Source of the DNA: Anolis sagrei
Taxonomy: Eukaryota > Chordata > Lepidosauria > Squamata > Anolidae
Length of the DNA stretch: 64,000 bases
Direction of reading: 5' to 3'
Assembly: GCF_037176765.1 (NCBI RefSeq)
Contig: NC_090034.1
Coordinates: 90,304,000-90,367,999, forward strand
Shown: positions 11,832-23,300 of the stretch, piece after piece
Layout of the letters: each line of letters starts with the position of its first letter
How positions within the stretch are numbered: position 1 is the stretch's first letter
Made by a program: the position numbers and the translations under genes
The notes under the pieces: model-generated
Told to the model about the DNA's origin: nothing
Seen by the model: only the letters and a program-made list of their open reading frames with translations
Database searches by the model: none

Positions 11832-12163
11832 TATATAAATGCTAATGGGTGTCTCATAAGTGTAAATATTATAGCAATGCTGATGAAAAAGGAGGTTTTG
11901 TAAGGTTCTGTATTGTTTGTGATTATTTCTTTGATGTCACCCATTGGAGCAAAAGTTTAGAACAAGGTGCCAAGCAACTATGTGTGGAGGATTACACTGG
12001 ATCAGTTTCAATTGCTGGGCACTGTTGATGTGGACATGCTGCTGGGGCAAAGAAGAGCAACCTTCTTTCTTGATCCCTGCACCTCTTGACTGGTCATCCA
12101 GGAAGGAGATGCAATTTGATCTCAAATACAACAAATAACACTATGTAACAAAATGTGAAAAAA

Positions 12164-12770
12164 GTTTTATATCCTGCTTAATTTTGTGGTATATACTTTG
12201 AAAGTATTTTTGTACTCCAGAAATGTCATTTTTGTGACTGTCACAAACTATATTGAATTAGTTGAGACTCTATGAGATATTCACTGAAAAACTATAGTGA
12301 AATGTGCTTCAGTATGTCTCCCCTGGGGCCCCCCCGGTGGCGCAGTGGGTTAAAGCACTGAGCTGCTGAGCTTGTTGACCAAAAGGTCACAGGTTTGATT
12401 CCAGGAAGCGGCGTGAGCTTCCGCTGTCAGCCCTAGCTTCTGCCAACCTAGCAGTTCGAAAAAATGCAAATGTGAGTAGATCAATAGGTACCGTTTCGGC
12501 GGGAAGGTAACAGCGCTTCATGCACTCATGCTGGCCACATGACCTTGGCGGTCTCTATGGACAACGCTGGCTCTTCGGCTTAGAAATTGAGATGAGCACC
12601 ACACCCCAGAGTCAGACATGAAACTTAATGTCAGGGGACAACCTTTACCTTACTATGTCTCTCCTGCAAAACCAAAGCTTTTGTAATTTAATAAACTTTC
12701 TCTATGTTTTAATGATAGAACCAATTAGGAATTCAAATTTATAACCCAGGAGAATAAATTGTGCTACATA
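12164..12770. mobile_element. Degenerate DNA-transposon-like repeat with nested SINE
   Basis: Bases 12164-12325 and 12654-12770 resemble the inner parts of the palindromic element at 58411-59000 (shared ATGACAGAACCAATTAG-like and GTGGAGACTCAAC-like stretches). A SINE sits between them. Confidence 0.5.
12326..12653 (+). mobile_element. tRNA-derived SINE, full length
   Basis: Begins at the GGTGGCGCAGTGGGTTAAA box A region, has box B GGTTTGATTCC and ends in the tail of TCAGGGGACAACCTTTACC. It is flanked by a 13-bp duplication TATGTCTCYCCTG at 12313-12325 and 12654-12666. Confidence 0.85.
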
Positions 12771-13223
12771 ATGTTATCAATGCATCTCTCAGGGAAGGGA
12801 ATTTTCCATTATATTTTGAAGGAGCCATAATCAGACCACTGATGAAAAAGTACTCCTTGAATCCCGTTGAACTTAATAACTACAAATCAGTGTCCAATCT
12901 TCCTTTTTTTTGGACAAGGTGATTGAGAAGACAATTGCCTTCCAACTCCAGGCAGTCTTGGATGATGCAGACTTCCTTGACCTATCTCAAACCAGCTTCA
13001 GAGCAGGATACAGTGTTCAGACTGCTATTGTCTTCTTAGTGAATGATCTTCATCTCAACACTGACAGGGGGAATTTGTCCCTGTTGGCGCTTTTAGATCA
13101 CTCAGTGGCTTTCAATGCCATTGACCATGGTATGCTGCTGGAATGCCTGGGGCAGTTGGGAATTGGAGGCACAATGTTGCATTGATTCTGGTTTTAGCTC
13201 TCAGATAGGTCCCAGATGGTGGT

Positions 13224-13553
13224 AAGGTAAAGATAAAGGTTGTCTCCTGACATTAAGTCCAGTCGTGTCCAACTGTTTGGTTGGTGCTCATCTCCATTTC
13301 TAAGCTGAAGAGCCGGTGTTGTCCATAGAAGGTAACGGTGCTACGGCATGACTGCATGGAGCACCGTTACCTTCCTGCTGGAGTGGTACCTATTGATCTA
13401 CTCACATTTGCATGTTGTTGAACTGCTAGGTTGGCAGAAGCTGGGGCTGACAGCAGAAGCTCATGCTGCTCCCTGGAGACGAACCTGCGACCTTTCAGTC
13501 AACAAGCTCAGTAGCTCAGCGGTTTAACCCACTGCACTACTGGGGGCTCCCTT
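13224..13553 (-). mobile_element. tRNA-derived SINE nested in L2 (minus)
   Basis: Same SINE family as 12326-12653 in reverse. Flanked by an 8-bp duplication ATGGTGGT at 13216-13223 and 13554-13561. Confidence 0.83.
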
Positions 13554-13601
13554 ATGGTGGTGCCCTTCCTAAAAAAGAGTAGCCATGATGCATCCAACAG
13601 G

Positions 13602-13893
13602 AGCCCATGGTGGCGCAGTGGGTTAAACTGCTGAGCTGCTGAACTTGTTTATCAAAAGGTCGCAGGTTCAAATTCGGGGAGCGGAGTGAGCTCCTTCTAT
13701 CAGCCCCAGCTTCTGCCAATATCAATAAGCACTACTCCGGCGGGAAGGTAACGGTGCTCCATACAGTCATGCTGGCCACATGACCTTGGCGGCGTCTACA
13801 GACAATGCTGGCTCTTTGGCTTAGAAATGGAGATGAGCACCAACCTCCAGAGTCAGACATGACTGGACTCAATGTCAAGGGAAAACCTAACCC
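13602..13893 (+). mobile_element. tRNA-derived SINE nested in L2 (plus)
   Basis: Same family, opposite to its neighbour and lacking a middle part. Flanked by a 12-bp duplication GCATCCAACAGG at 13590-13601 and 13894-13905. Confidence 0.83.
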
Positions 13894-14631
13894 GCATCCA
13901 ACAGGGGGCATTCCCTTCCCAATGCTCTTAAACATTTACATGGAAGCATTGTGAGAGATCATTGGGAAGCATGAGGCAAAGGGTAGCATGTCTTCACTGA
14001 ATAAATGTCTGGAGGAGGTAATCGATGGATGAAGAAAAACAAATTGAAATGGAAACCAAACAAGACAGAGGTGCTTGCCATTAAGGGTCCTAACCTACCC
14101 ATCCTAAAGTCACTCCATTGGTTACCAATTAGTTTTGGGGCGAAGTACAAAGTGTTGGTTATAATCTTTATAAGCCTACGTGATTTGGGTCTTGGTTATT
14201 TACAGGATCACTTTCCCCCACATAATCTGCCCCTTAAGACACCTTGGTCCTTTGGGTGACTCTGACTCCAACTGATCCAAACCTGACTGGCAACGATCAC
14301 TCGGGGCCTTTTCATCGCCCCAAGATTGTGGAATAACCTTCTGGAAAAGCTGTGACACCTAAATGAGCTATCAGAATTTAAAACATCATTCAAGATGAAT
14401 TTCTTGTGGCAGGCCTACCCAATCAATTTAAACCCATGAGTTTTGAATTGACAATCTCTTGAAATTTTAATCTTTGTTCTGTGTATTTTAATATAGGTTT
14501 TTTTAATATGCAATTATTGTATGCATTTTATGGCTATCTGCTTTACCTTTGTTGTAGCCCACCTAAAGCTATAAGAAGAGGTGGGTATCAAATAAAATTG
14601 TTGTTGTTAGTTTTTGTAGTGTGTATGTTTT

Positions 14632-15145
14632 AATTAATTAATTAATTAACTCTATTTGTATCCCGCCTTTCTCTACCCCGAAGGGGACTCAAGGTGACTT
14701 TACATATGGCAACTATTAAATGCCTTTGAACAACAAACAGTTAAAATACATTAAGTTAAAGATTTAAAATTAAAATTAAATCCACATTAAAAACATATAA
14801 CACATTACAATCACTATTAAAAATCACGCCATCCAAAATCGTAATCTGGGGCTATTCCATTGTAAATAATTCCGTAGCTATTATTGCACTATACTTGAAC
14901 TCCAAAGGCTTGACCCCACAGCCAGATTTTCACTTTCCTTCTGAAGGCCAGGAGAGAGTGAGCTGCTCTAATATCCCTGGGGAGGAAATTCCACAACTGA
15001 GGGGCCACCACTGAGAAGGCCCTGTTTCTCGTTCCCACCAGAAGCACCTGTGAAGGAGGTGGGACTGAAAGCAGGGCCTCCCCAGATGATCTTGATCTCT
15101 GAGGTGGTTCGTAGGAGATACATTTAGACAGGTAAGTTTTAAAAT
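14632..15145 (-). mobile_element. L2 LINE 3' end (minus)
   Basis: Starts with an AATTAATTAATT tail and runs through ATCCCGCCTTTCTCTACCCC and the reverse of the RDRAFSVVAPRLWN-type C-terminal coding segment. It is truncated at its 5' side. Confidence 0.78.
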
Positions 15146-15940
15146 TGTTTTTAATTCAATTTATGGAATCGTGGCCATTTGCACCCATTAACCCAAACCC
15201 TACCAACATTGTTTCTTTCCCCACATCCATGAGAGGTGGATCTAGAAATAGCTAAAAAACTTCAAACTGAGCAATGACAGTTTATTAAAGTTCCCGCCAG
15301 ATTCACAAGCCAATTAGCAACAACAATGGAAGGCGTCCTGCATCCAACCAATGTGTGGATCCTAGCTGGCCTCAGGCTGAACCAATCAGCATTCAAGGCA
15401 GCAAAAATCCTCTGTTACAAACTGCTGTTGAAGTCCTATCAAGGTGATGTTGTGTGGTTTCCAGGCTGTATGGCTGTATTCTATCAGCATTTTCTACTGA
15501 CATTTAACCTGCACCTATGATTTCCATCTTCAGAGTCCTATAAATATTTTTGTATGTTTTATCAGGGTATGTCAATTTTAAGGGTGCAGATTATTCTGGC
15601 ATCCACTTTGGCCAAGGTGAATAAAGCCTCTGTTACTTTGCCTTCAACTTGTTCATGTTTCATTGGGTCTTTGGAGCTTGGTACACCAGGTCTCTGAAAC
15701 TGCGGTTCTTGCAGTAGCTGAAATGATACAAGACTAATAGTTTATGATTTGGGTACAATACTGCAGGAAACTTAATAAAACTTTTTATTGAAGGAATTTT
15801 GAAATTGGTTCTCTGTTTCTGCACCGTCCCTTTTTTCTTCAGGAGCTCATTAGCCTGAAATGAGATTCCTTTGGGAAAACGATGTATGTTGATTGGTATC
15901 ATCTGACAGAGGGGAAAGTTTCCTTAAATAATAGAAATAT
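15146..15940. other. Repeat-rich spacer without recognised gene
   Basis: No coding exon is evident. A fragment of the dispersed palindromic repeat (GGCTGTATGGCTGTATTCTA) lies near 15465-15500. Nothing else could be named. Confidence 0.4.
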
Positions 15941-15945
15941 TGTCA

Positions 15946-16080
15946 AAGGCTTTCATGGCCGGAATCACTGGGTTGTAAGTATTTCGGGCTGTATGGCCAT
16001 GTTCTACAAGCATTCTCTCCTGAAGTTTCACCTGCATCTACAGCAGGCATCCTCTGAGGTTGTGAGGTCTGTTGGAAACT
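15946..16080 (+). repeat. Dispersed palindromic repeat (half copy)
   Basis: Carries TTTCATGGCCGGAATCACTG and CATGTTCTACAAGCATTCTC, the same family as 63484-63690, 61627-61760 and 34290-34370. The class of this element is not clear from the sequence. Confidence 0.6.
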
Positions 16081-16284
16081 TGGAAAATTGGGTTTATATA
16101 TCTGTAAAGGTTATTCCAAATGATGAACTTGGAAAAACATCTATTGTATTCAGCATGGGATCAGGGGGCTCCTTCACATATCCTTTGCCATGGGTGCTGG
16201 CTGCATTCATCTGTGAATTCATCTAGTGGTGGGAGGGCAAGGAGGGTTTGTTGATATTGTTCAGCTAAGGTTTGTTTTATGGCT

Positions 16285-16480
16285 TACAATACTAATACCC
16301 TTGTGCCAGCAGGACTGCTGACCGAAAGGTAGGCAGTGCGAATCTGCGGAGCGGGGTGAGCCGGGACATGAGAGAAGCCTCCCACAGGATGGTAACACAT
16401 CCAGGTATCACCTGCAGACAGCCAATTCTCTCATGCCAGAAATGACTTGCAGTTGCCCAAGTACCTTCTGACACACACAC
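16285..16480 (+). mobile_element. Second-family SINE, internally shortened
   Basis: tRNA-like head remnants (GACTGCTGACCGAAAGGTAG) are joined to the GACATGAGAGAAGCCTCCCA and ATGACTTGCAGTTGCCCAAG region that also marks the SINE at 60042-60324. It ends in a short CA run. Confidence 0.65.
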
Positions 16481-17151
16481 ACACAACTCAGTGGAGTATC
16501 TAGACATCATTCCTGGACCTCAACAGTTTCAGATAACAAAATTTGTCCTCCCAATTTGTGCTGTCCCCTTCAAGAGTTCACAAGTTTGAAGGTGCACACC
16601 CCCTGAATTCGTCTATTTTCAGAGTTTCAATGCCCCAGTCAGCAACATAAAAAAATCATTAAAAAATCAAGCAATTCAAAATGTAAGAACTTTTTGGCAT
16701 TGCGTTTATTCAGAATTTGGTTGTTAATTAAAGTTTCTTAGGTTTTGCAACAAAACAAAAACTTGCACAAGTGAGAAGTTCTGAAAAATGTTGTTCTCTT
16801 GAATCATTGAAATATTCCATTGTAGGTGAATAACACCAGGAAACTGCAAAACACAAAATGACTTGTTTGGAATCAGCGTCTGCCTGGGGAACAGTGAAAT
16901 GATTGTTATTGTGATTTGTTTCTGTATTAGAAGTAACACTCTGAACAGACTTTACAAATATGTGAGAGAGAAAAAAAGATTGCCTCAGATAGGACTGAGA
17001 TCATAGGCAATAAATACCATGTTGTTCAGAACTGAGTTCCACTTGGTGCGCTGTTGCAGAGAATTACCTAGATATGCCTCATGTTGTTATTACTCTTTTT
17101 TAACATCTAGTGCAGCAGCACTCTGAAAATAAGAATCTGTTTGTCTAGGAG

Positions 17152-17399
17152 ATGAAATCTGAAGAATCATCACCTGCTTCTGTCATGATTTTCCTGATCT
17201 TTATCATATTACTTTTACCCCACATAGTAGGCAAGAAGACAAAGACACAGTGTGATCTGGACAGATCCTACGCAGAGGGCTACTACAAAGATGGGGATCT
17301 CATTCTTGGTGGTGTGTTATCTTTATCTCATCAAACTATTCCATGGCAAAATTATAAAGGACGTCCTGAGGAAGTTTCTCCTTACAACATCCCAACAGT
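17152..17399 (+). CDS. V2R copy B exon 1 (signal peptide)
   Basis: 82 codons plus two bases. The hydrophobic run [17 protein letters not shown] is followed by [15 protein letters not shown], a V2R hallmark. The donor is GTAAGA at 17400; its two left-over bases plus the C at 18359 make Val. Confidence 0.88.
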
Positions 17400-20300
17400 G
17401 TAAGAATTCTGTTTCTTAATAGCTGGTTGAGATAATAAATCTTTTGACAGTACAAAGAGAAGTCTGAAGCAGAGGATGGATCTACACTATCATTTAAAAC
17501 TGCATGATATGGCAGTGTAGATCCAGCTAGTCTCAAGAAGCCAACTTTAGGCACGTTGATTCATGTATAAACATCACTCTGTCTGACCTATTAGCCAGAC
17601 TGGATGTTGTAGCTCCTGATTGTATGGTATGTATTCCAGTTTGTGATGCTCACCTTCTAGAAAAGTACCTGGTCCTATGACACTCAGTCCACACCTTTTG
17701 TGCTAATCGGTTGTGGAGGCAAGGTTCATCTTTCAGCCGATACACAGAAAATGGAGGGTAGCAATAGACAGAGTGCTAACAATTTGGAGTGTTGGCAACA
17801 GGTTGTTCAAACCAAGAGAAAAAGTATATAAAATATTAATTTTTCCAACAATTTGGAGTGCTGAAAGCAATTCATTTTAACTAATATGAATATAAAATAA
17901 TAATTTTGTTGAAAGAGTTTTAGAAAGAAAAGAACCTAAGCCATTGGTGGCCAAAATTAAATTCCACCAATGGTTACAGAGACTGAGTGCCTAGCAATTA
18001 CTTGGAGCCTTGAAAGTTCTTTCTAACATTAACCTTTTGCTTACATTATAGATTCCAAACCCTTTAGTGCCATTCAGCTGTGTTTCTTTACATTTCTATG
18101 TTTATAGCTCTAATCAAAGTCTTTCAGTCAGAAGGTTCTTGCTAACAGGGCTTCTATGGTAGTAGACCAGCCTTCTATTGCCTAAGTCCTATTGTTAATT
18201 CTGTCTAGAAGAGACCCATCACTCAGTGGAATTTACCTATTCATTGACTTAAAATAATTGAATAGGTCTTCTGAAAGTGGAACTAACCAAAAGAATATTA
18301 GCCTGTGTCTGTTGCATATGAAATGCTTTTCTTTTTTTCTTCTTCTCTGTCTCCACAGCCCAGAATCAAAGAACTACCAGTACATCCTGGCATTTGTATT
18401 TGCTGTGGAGGAAATCAACAAGGATCCCCATTTCTTACCCAACATCTCCCTGGGATTTCGCTTGTATGACAACTATTACAGTGGAAGCCAAACCTATGAG
18501 AATGTCATCAGTCTACTGTCTGAGAGGGACAAGCTTGCTCCAGTTTACATACCTCTCTATGGAAGCTGGCCCTACTATGGTTATGGTCAGTCATCGTACA
18601 ACATGATGAACACAAGGAAAGTCAGATTATTTCCCAATTACAATTGCCAAAGCCAAAAGAAAATGGTGGCTGTCATTGGGGCCCAAACATCAGAGTCATC
18701 TGTTCAGGTGGCCAACATGCTGGGGATGTACAAGATACCACAGGTAAGTCTAAGGATAGGCATGTAGCTGGGGGGGGGGGGGGGGGCTTGAGGGGCTTCA
18801 GCTTCATTCTCATGGTGGTTTGCGAAAAGGCCTTACTGGTGCACTATTTAAACTGTTATGTTTATTCATATCATGATCTGATCACCATACTCGATATATC
18901 CCATATGCATGGGGGTATTGGGATAATGATACAAAAGGTTTGCTAGGGTAGACCCTCTTTCACTCAGACTCAGCCCCCCCCCCAAAACTCAGCCCACCCA
19001 AAAAAAACCCCTGAAAAAACTCAGCCCCCCCCCCCCCCCCCGAATCGAAATCCTGGCTACGGGCCTGTCTAAGGACATTTCAATATTCCCTTTCAGCAAC
19101 ATCTGACAATGAGGAGATGTTGAAGTCAAGTTTCTGCATGCAGAATACAGTTATCCAGCAATATTTCAGGGCCAATGCTCAATATGCACAGTACAAAAAC
19201 ACAATCCTTAGTTGATGAATGAAATGCCTTTTCCTTTCTGGGGCAACACATTTGAATTCGATGAACAAATTCCTCTGTGGCTTACAATCTGGACATTGGA
19301 AACATTGGGAGAGCTTACATTTGGAAAGACTCTCCCCCAGGCCTTCCATTTCAGCAGTGATTCTTAACCTGTGGGCTGCGGACCAGTAAAAATGTAGTTT
19401 TAATATAAGGATTCCACTAGTGTCTTTTGTATAATGTATGGCCCAAGGTATTTGGTTTCTCTCTTTCTTGTAAAAGTTACAACAGTACATGTTCGATATC
19501 TTCTACCTCTCTCACTCCACAGATACAAAATTGTTCATATATGAAACTTGGTTAAACTTTCCATGTTTGACCATTGTATCCAGCTGTTCAAATCTAGTTC
19601 TGGTAAATACGCTCCTGAGGTGTTTAGGCATTTCTGTCTTCAAATATTGGGCTGTTTGAAAAGTATGTTTAAAACAACTTGGCCATTTCAATGAGCCAGC
19701 TTTACCGAGGGTAACAATGACTTTTTGAGCTTCTATATCCAGGATTCATTATGCAACCATTTTTGGATCTCGTTCTTTAAGAAGATTTAGATACAGAATC
19801 AGAAGTCCGCAACTCCTAATGTGTTTTGTCAGTTGAACTTGCCAAGAGGTCTGATGCTGATTTTTTTTTTTTTGTCTACTCTAACAGGCACAGTTTGGGT
19901 AGTTTTTCATTTGCCATGGCCTTCAATTTTACTCAGTAGTTGTATGCCCTAATCTAGGATTTATTTATTTATTTGTTTCATACATTTGTACCCGCCCTTC
20001 TCAAACCCCCCCCCCCCTCCGGGGCGGAGGCGGCTCAGGGTGGCTTCACAACAAGCCCTTATTCAAGAGCTAACCACAATTATAAAACATATTTAAAAAC
20101 AGTTCAATTAAAATATTAAGAAGCATATGATTAAATCACACCGGTTTAAAATCAGTGCCTTGGACAGACCACTGTCATACATATCACATTTAGTCTTATT
20201 CCCGATTGCTGCTGCTACTGTTCAAATGCTTGGTCCCATAACCACATTTTGAGTTTCTTTCTAAAGGAGGGAGGTAGCCAATCTGATGTCACTGGGGAGA

Positions 20301-23300
20301 GAGTTCCACAGGCAAGGAGCCACCACTGAGAAGGGCCTGTTTCTCGTCCCCACCAGTCACATTTGCGATGGTGCTGGGATTGAGAGCAGGGCACTCTCCA
20401 GCTGATCTTAAACTTTGTGATGGTTCGTAACAGGAGATATGCTCAGACAAGTAATCTGGGCTGGGACCACTCAGGGCTTTAAAGGTTAAGACCAGCCCTT
20501 TGAATTGTGCTCGATAGCAGAATGGCAGCCAGTGGAGCTGGCTTAATAGAGGGGTTGTATGCTCTCTATATGCCGCTCCGGTAAGTAACCTGGCTGCTGA
20601 CCATTAGACTAGTTGGAGCTTCTGAGCAGTCTTCAAAGGCAGCCCCACATAGAGTGTGTTGCAGTAATCTATTCGGGATGTAACAAGAGCGTGGACCACC
20701 ATGGCCAAGTCTGACTTCCCAAGGTATGGGCGCAACTGGCGCACAAGTTTTGATTGTGAAAAAGCTCCCGTAGCCGTCGCTGAGACCTGGGGTTCCAGGC
20801 TCAGCGATGAGTCCAGGATCACTCCCAAGCTGAGAACCTGTGTCTTCAAGGGGAGTGTAACCCCGTCCAGCACAGGCTGTAACCATATGCCCTGTTCGGT
20901 CTTGTGACTGACCAGGAGGACCTCTGTCTTGTCTGGATTCAGTTTCAATTTGTTTGCTCTCATCCGTATCATCACTGCTGCCAACCACTGGTTCAGGACC
21001 TGAACAGCCTTCTTAATGACAGGTGGGAAGGAGTCATAAGAGTTTAACATCATCTGCGTACAGATGACACCTGACCCCAAAACTCCAGATAATCTCTCCC
21101 AGTAGCTTCATGTAAATGTTAAACAACATAGGGGACAGTACTGATCCCTGAGGCACTCCACAGTCAATGGTTATGAGGATAAGCCATCAACTGTATATAC
21201 TCCCAGTTCTGTTCTTACTGCGGCAACTGGGGTCCTTTTGTCCACTCCCAGAAAACTTCACAGGTGCTGTGATTGTGATTGCTCTAATAATAGTATCTAG
21301 TTTAGGCCCCAAACTTCAGCTCTGTTGAATTTATTTATTACATTTATGGCCCATCTTTTCTCTGCTGCAATATCTATATCGCTTTTTGATTAATCATTAT
21401 CTTCAGAACCATACCGTGAGGCATGACAGATTGAAACAGGGTAATTCTTCCAATTTTCCCCAATTTTCATGGTTCAGAAGGGACTACAACTTGGATTTTC
21501 CAAGTCTCAGGAAAAATGTATGTTTTTTTGGCACCACTGCTATGGCTCAGTGATATAGAATCACAGGAATTATAGTTTGGTGAGGCTCAGCAGTATTTGT
21601 TAGAGAAAGCTAGAGACCTTGTAAAACTTAAACTTCCATGGCCCCATATTATTGAACCATGAGAGTAAAAGTAGTGTCTAACTGCATGCATTCTACAGTA
21701 TAGATGCATTCCCAGTCTATGTTCTAATCACAGCAATAGATACCTTGCTGAATCCTTGCTGTATCAACTTATCGGGTAAGCATCTGATAATTCTTTATGT
21801 ATCCACACAGATCAGTTATGGCTCTTATGACCCCATCTTCAATAATCAAATTGAATTTCCTTCCTTGTATCAAATGTACTCAAGCGATGAACTTCATCTT
21901 GTGGGCATAATCCAGTTACTTCTTTACTTTGATTGGACTTGGATTGGTCTTATTGTTGCATCATATGACAGAAGGGAGAACTTCCTCCATAAACTAAAAA
22001 GGGAAATGGAAGAGAATGGGATCTGTCCAGAATTTCTATTTTCCGTCCACCATGTTTTAGCATTTTTGAATGAACTGCATCAGAAAAAACAAGAGCTGAT
22101 GAGGTCATCATGCAAAGTGGTGTTTGCCTATGGTGATATCAAGTTCCTCTCAATGATATACTTGCACACAAAGGGGATATTGGCAGGGAAAGTGTGGCTG
22201 ACCACAGCAAAGTGGGATACTAATCTGTATTTAAGAGGAGGACAATTGTCTGGTGCTTTATCCTTTACATCCCATCAGAGGGAGATTTCAGGATTCCGGC
22301 TTTTTCTCCAGTCTCTGACTCTGAACAAATATCCTGATGATATTTTCATTAAGAGTTTCTGGAGCCAAGTATTCAACTGCAATTTGCCTCCTCCCTATTC
22401 ACGGCCTCTACAGCTAGGAGTTAGGCCATGCAGTGGTCAGGAGAAGTTGGATAGTCTCTCTGTATCCCAATTTGAGATGAGCATGAGCCCCCTGAGTTAC
22501 AGTATTTACAAAGCAGTTTTTACAGTGGGCAAGGCACTGCACAATCTTTATTTGGACAGATCAAAACAAAAAAAGGAGAGATATGGTCTGAAACTTGGAA
22601 ACATCCGACTGTGGCAGGTGAGACCTTTAACCTTGATTATCACATAATTGTTTGAGCCACCTTGGAGGTTCCCAAAACAGGAATAAAAGCAGAATTTCTA
22701 CAACATCATTTTAAACTTATCTAAAACCAAGTTTCATGTCTGAAAGTTGCAGTTTATAAAAATGCTTTAGAATCATTTTAGCTTCTGAACCTGCTTCCAT
22801 CTAGCTTTCTTGACCATTACATGAATCAAACCCCTGCTCTGCAACTGGAGAGAGGCAAATGTGGGGATGTGATGCTCTTTGTGGGCTGCAAAGATTGGAC
22901 CCTTTCTCTCCCTTGTCAAGTAAATGGCCTTGTATTTTCAAATCCCATTGAAATCTTAAGGTGTTTAATAGGACTTTACCACCTTTAATACCACTTTACC
23001 ACCTCAGATGGGCTTATTTGACTGCCCTATGCTGCTTGCTCTTCACTTTTGACATGGTGTTCATAACATGATACACGTGTACTTCCAGTCACTCTCTGTG
23101 CCGAAAGAGGAGAGCAAGTGGCTTCTCATGTTGTCTTTGGATCAACGGGTTGAGGATGCTTCCCCTCATGGGATGGGGCCCCCTGGCTAGTCATTCAAGG
23201 AAAAGATACTCGCAGTTTGATTTCAAAAAACAACAAATTATCAATCCGTCTCTGCGGGACGAGAATTTTCCACCCTGTTTAAAAGAAGTAGTCAGACCAC

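Larger units (their letters stand above)
12775..14615 (+). mobile_element. L2-like LINE copy with two nested SINEs
   Basis: Reverse transcriptase remnants (LFRAGYSVQ-like region near 13.0 kb, LDHSVAFNAIDH near 13.1 kb) continue past two SINE insertions into a 3' end at about 14.6 kb with an ATTGTTGTTGTTAG tail. It is frame-broken. It fills the spacer between the two V2R genes. Confidence 0.72.

Noticed and set aside
12326-12420. tRNA gene-like box A and box B
   Set aside because: They belong to the head of a SINE that recurs throughout the window; no cloverleaf with mature ends.
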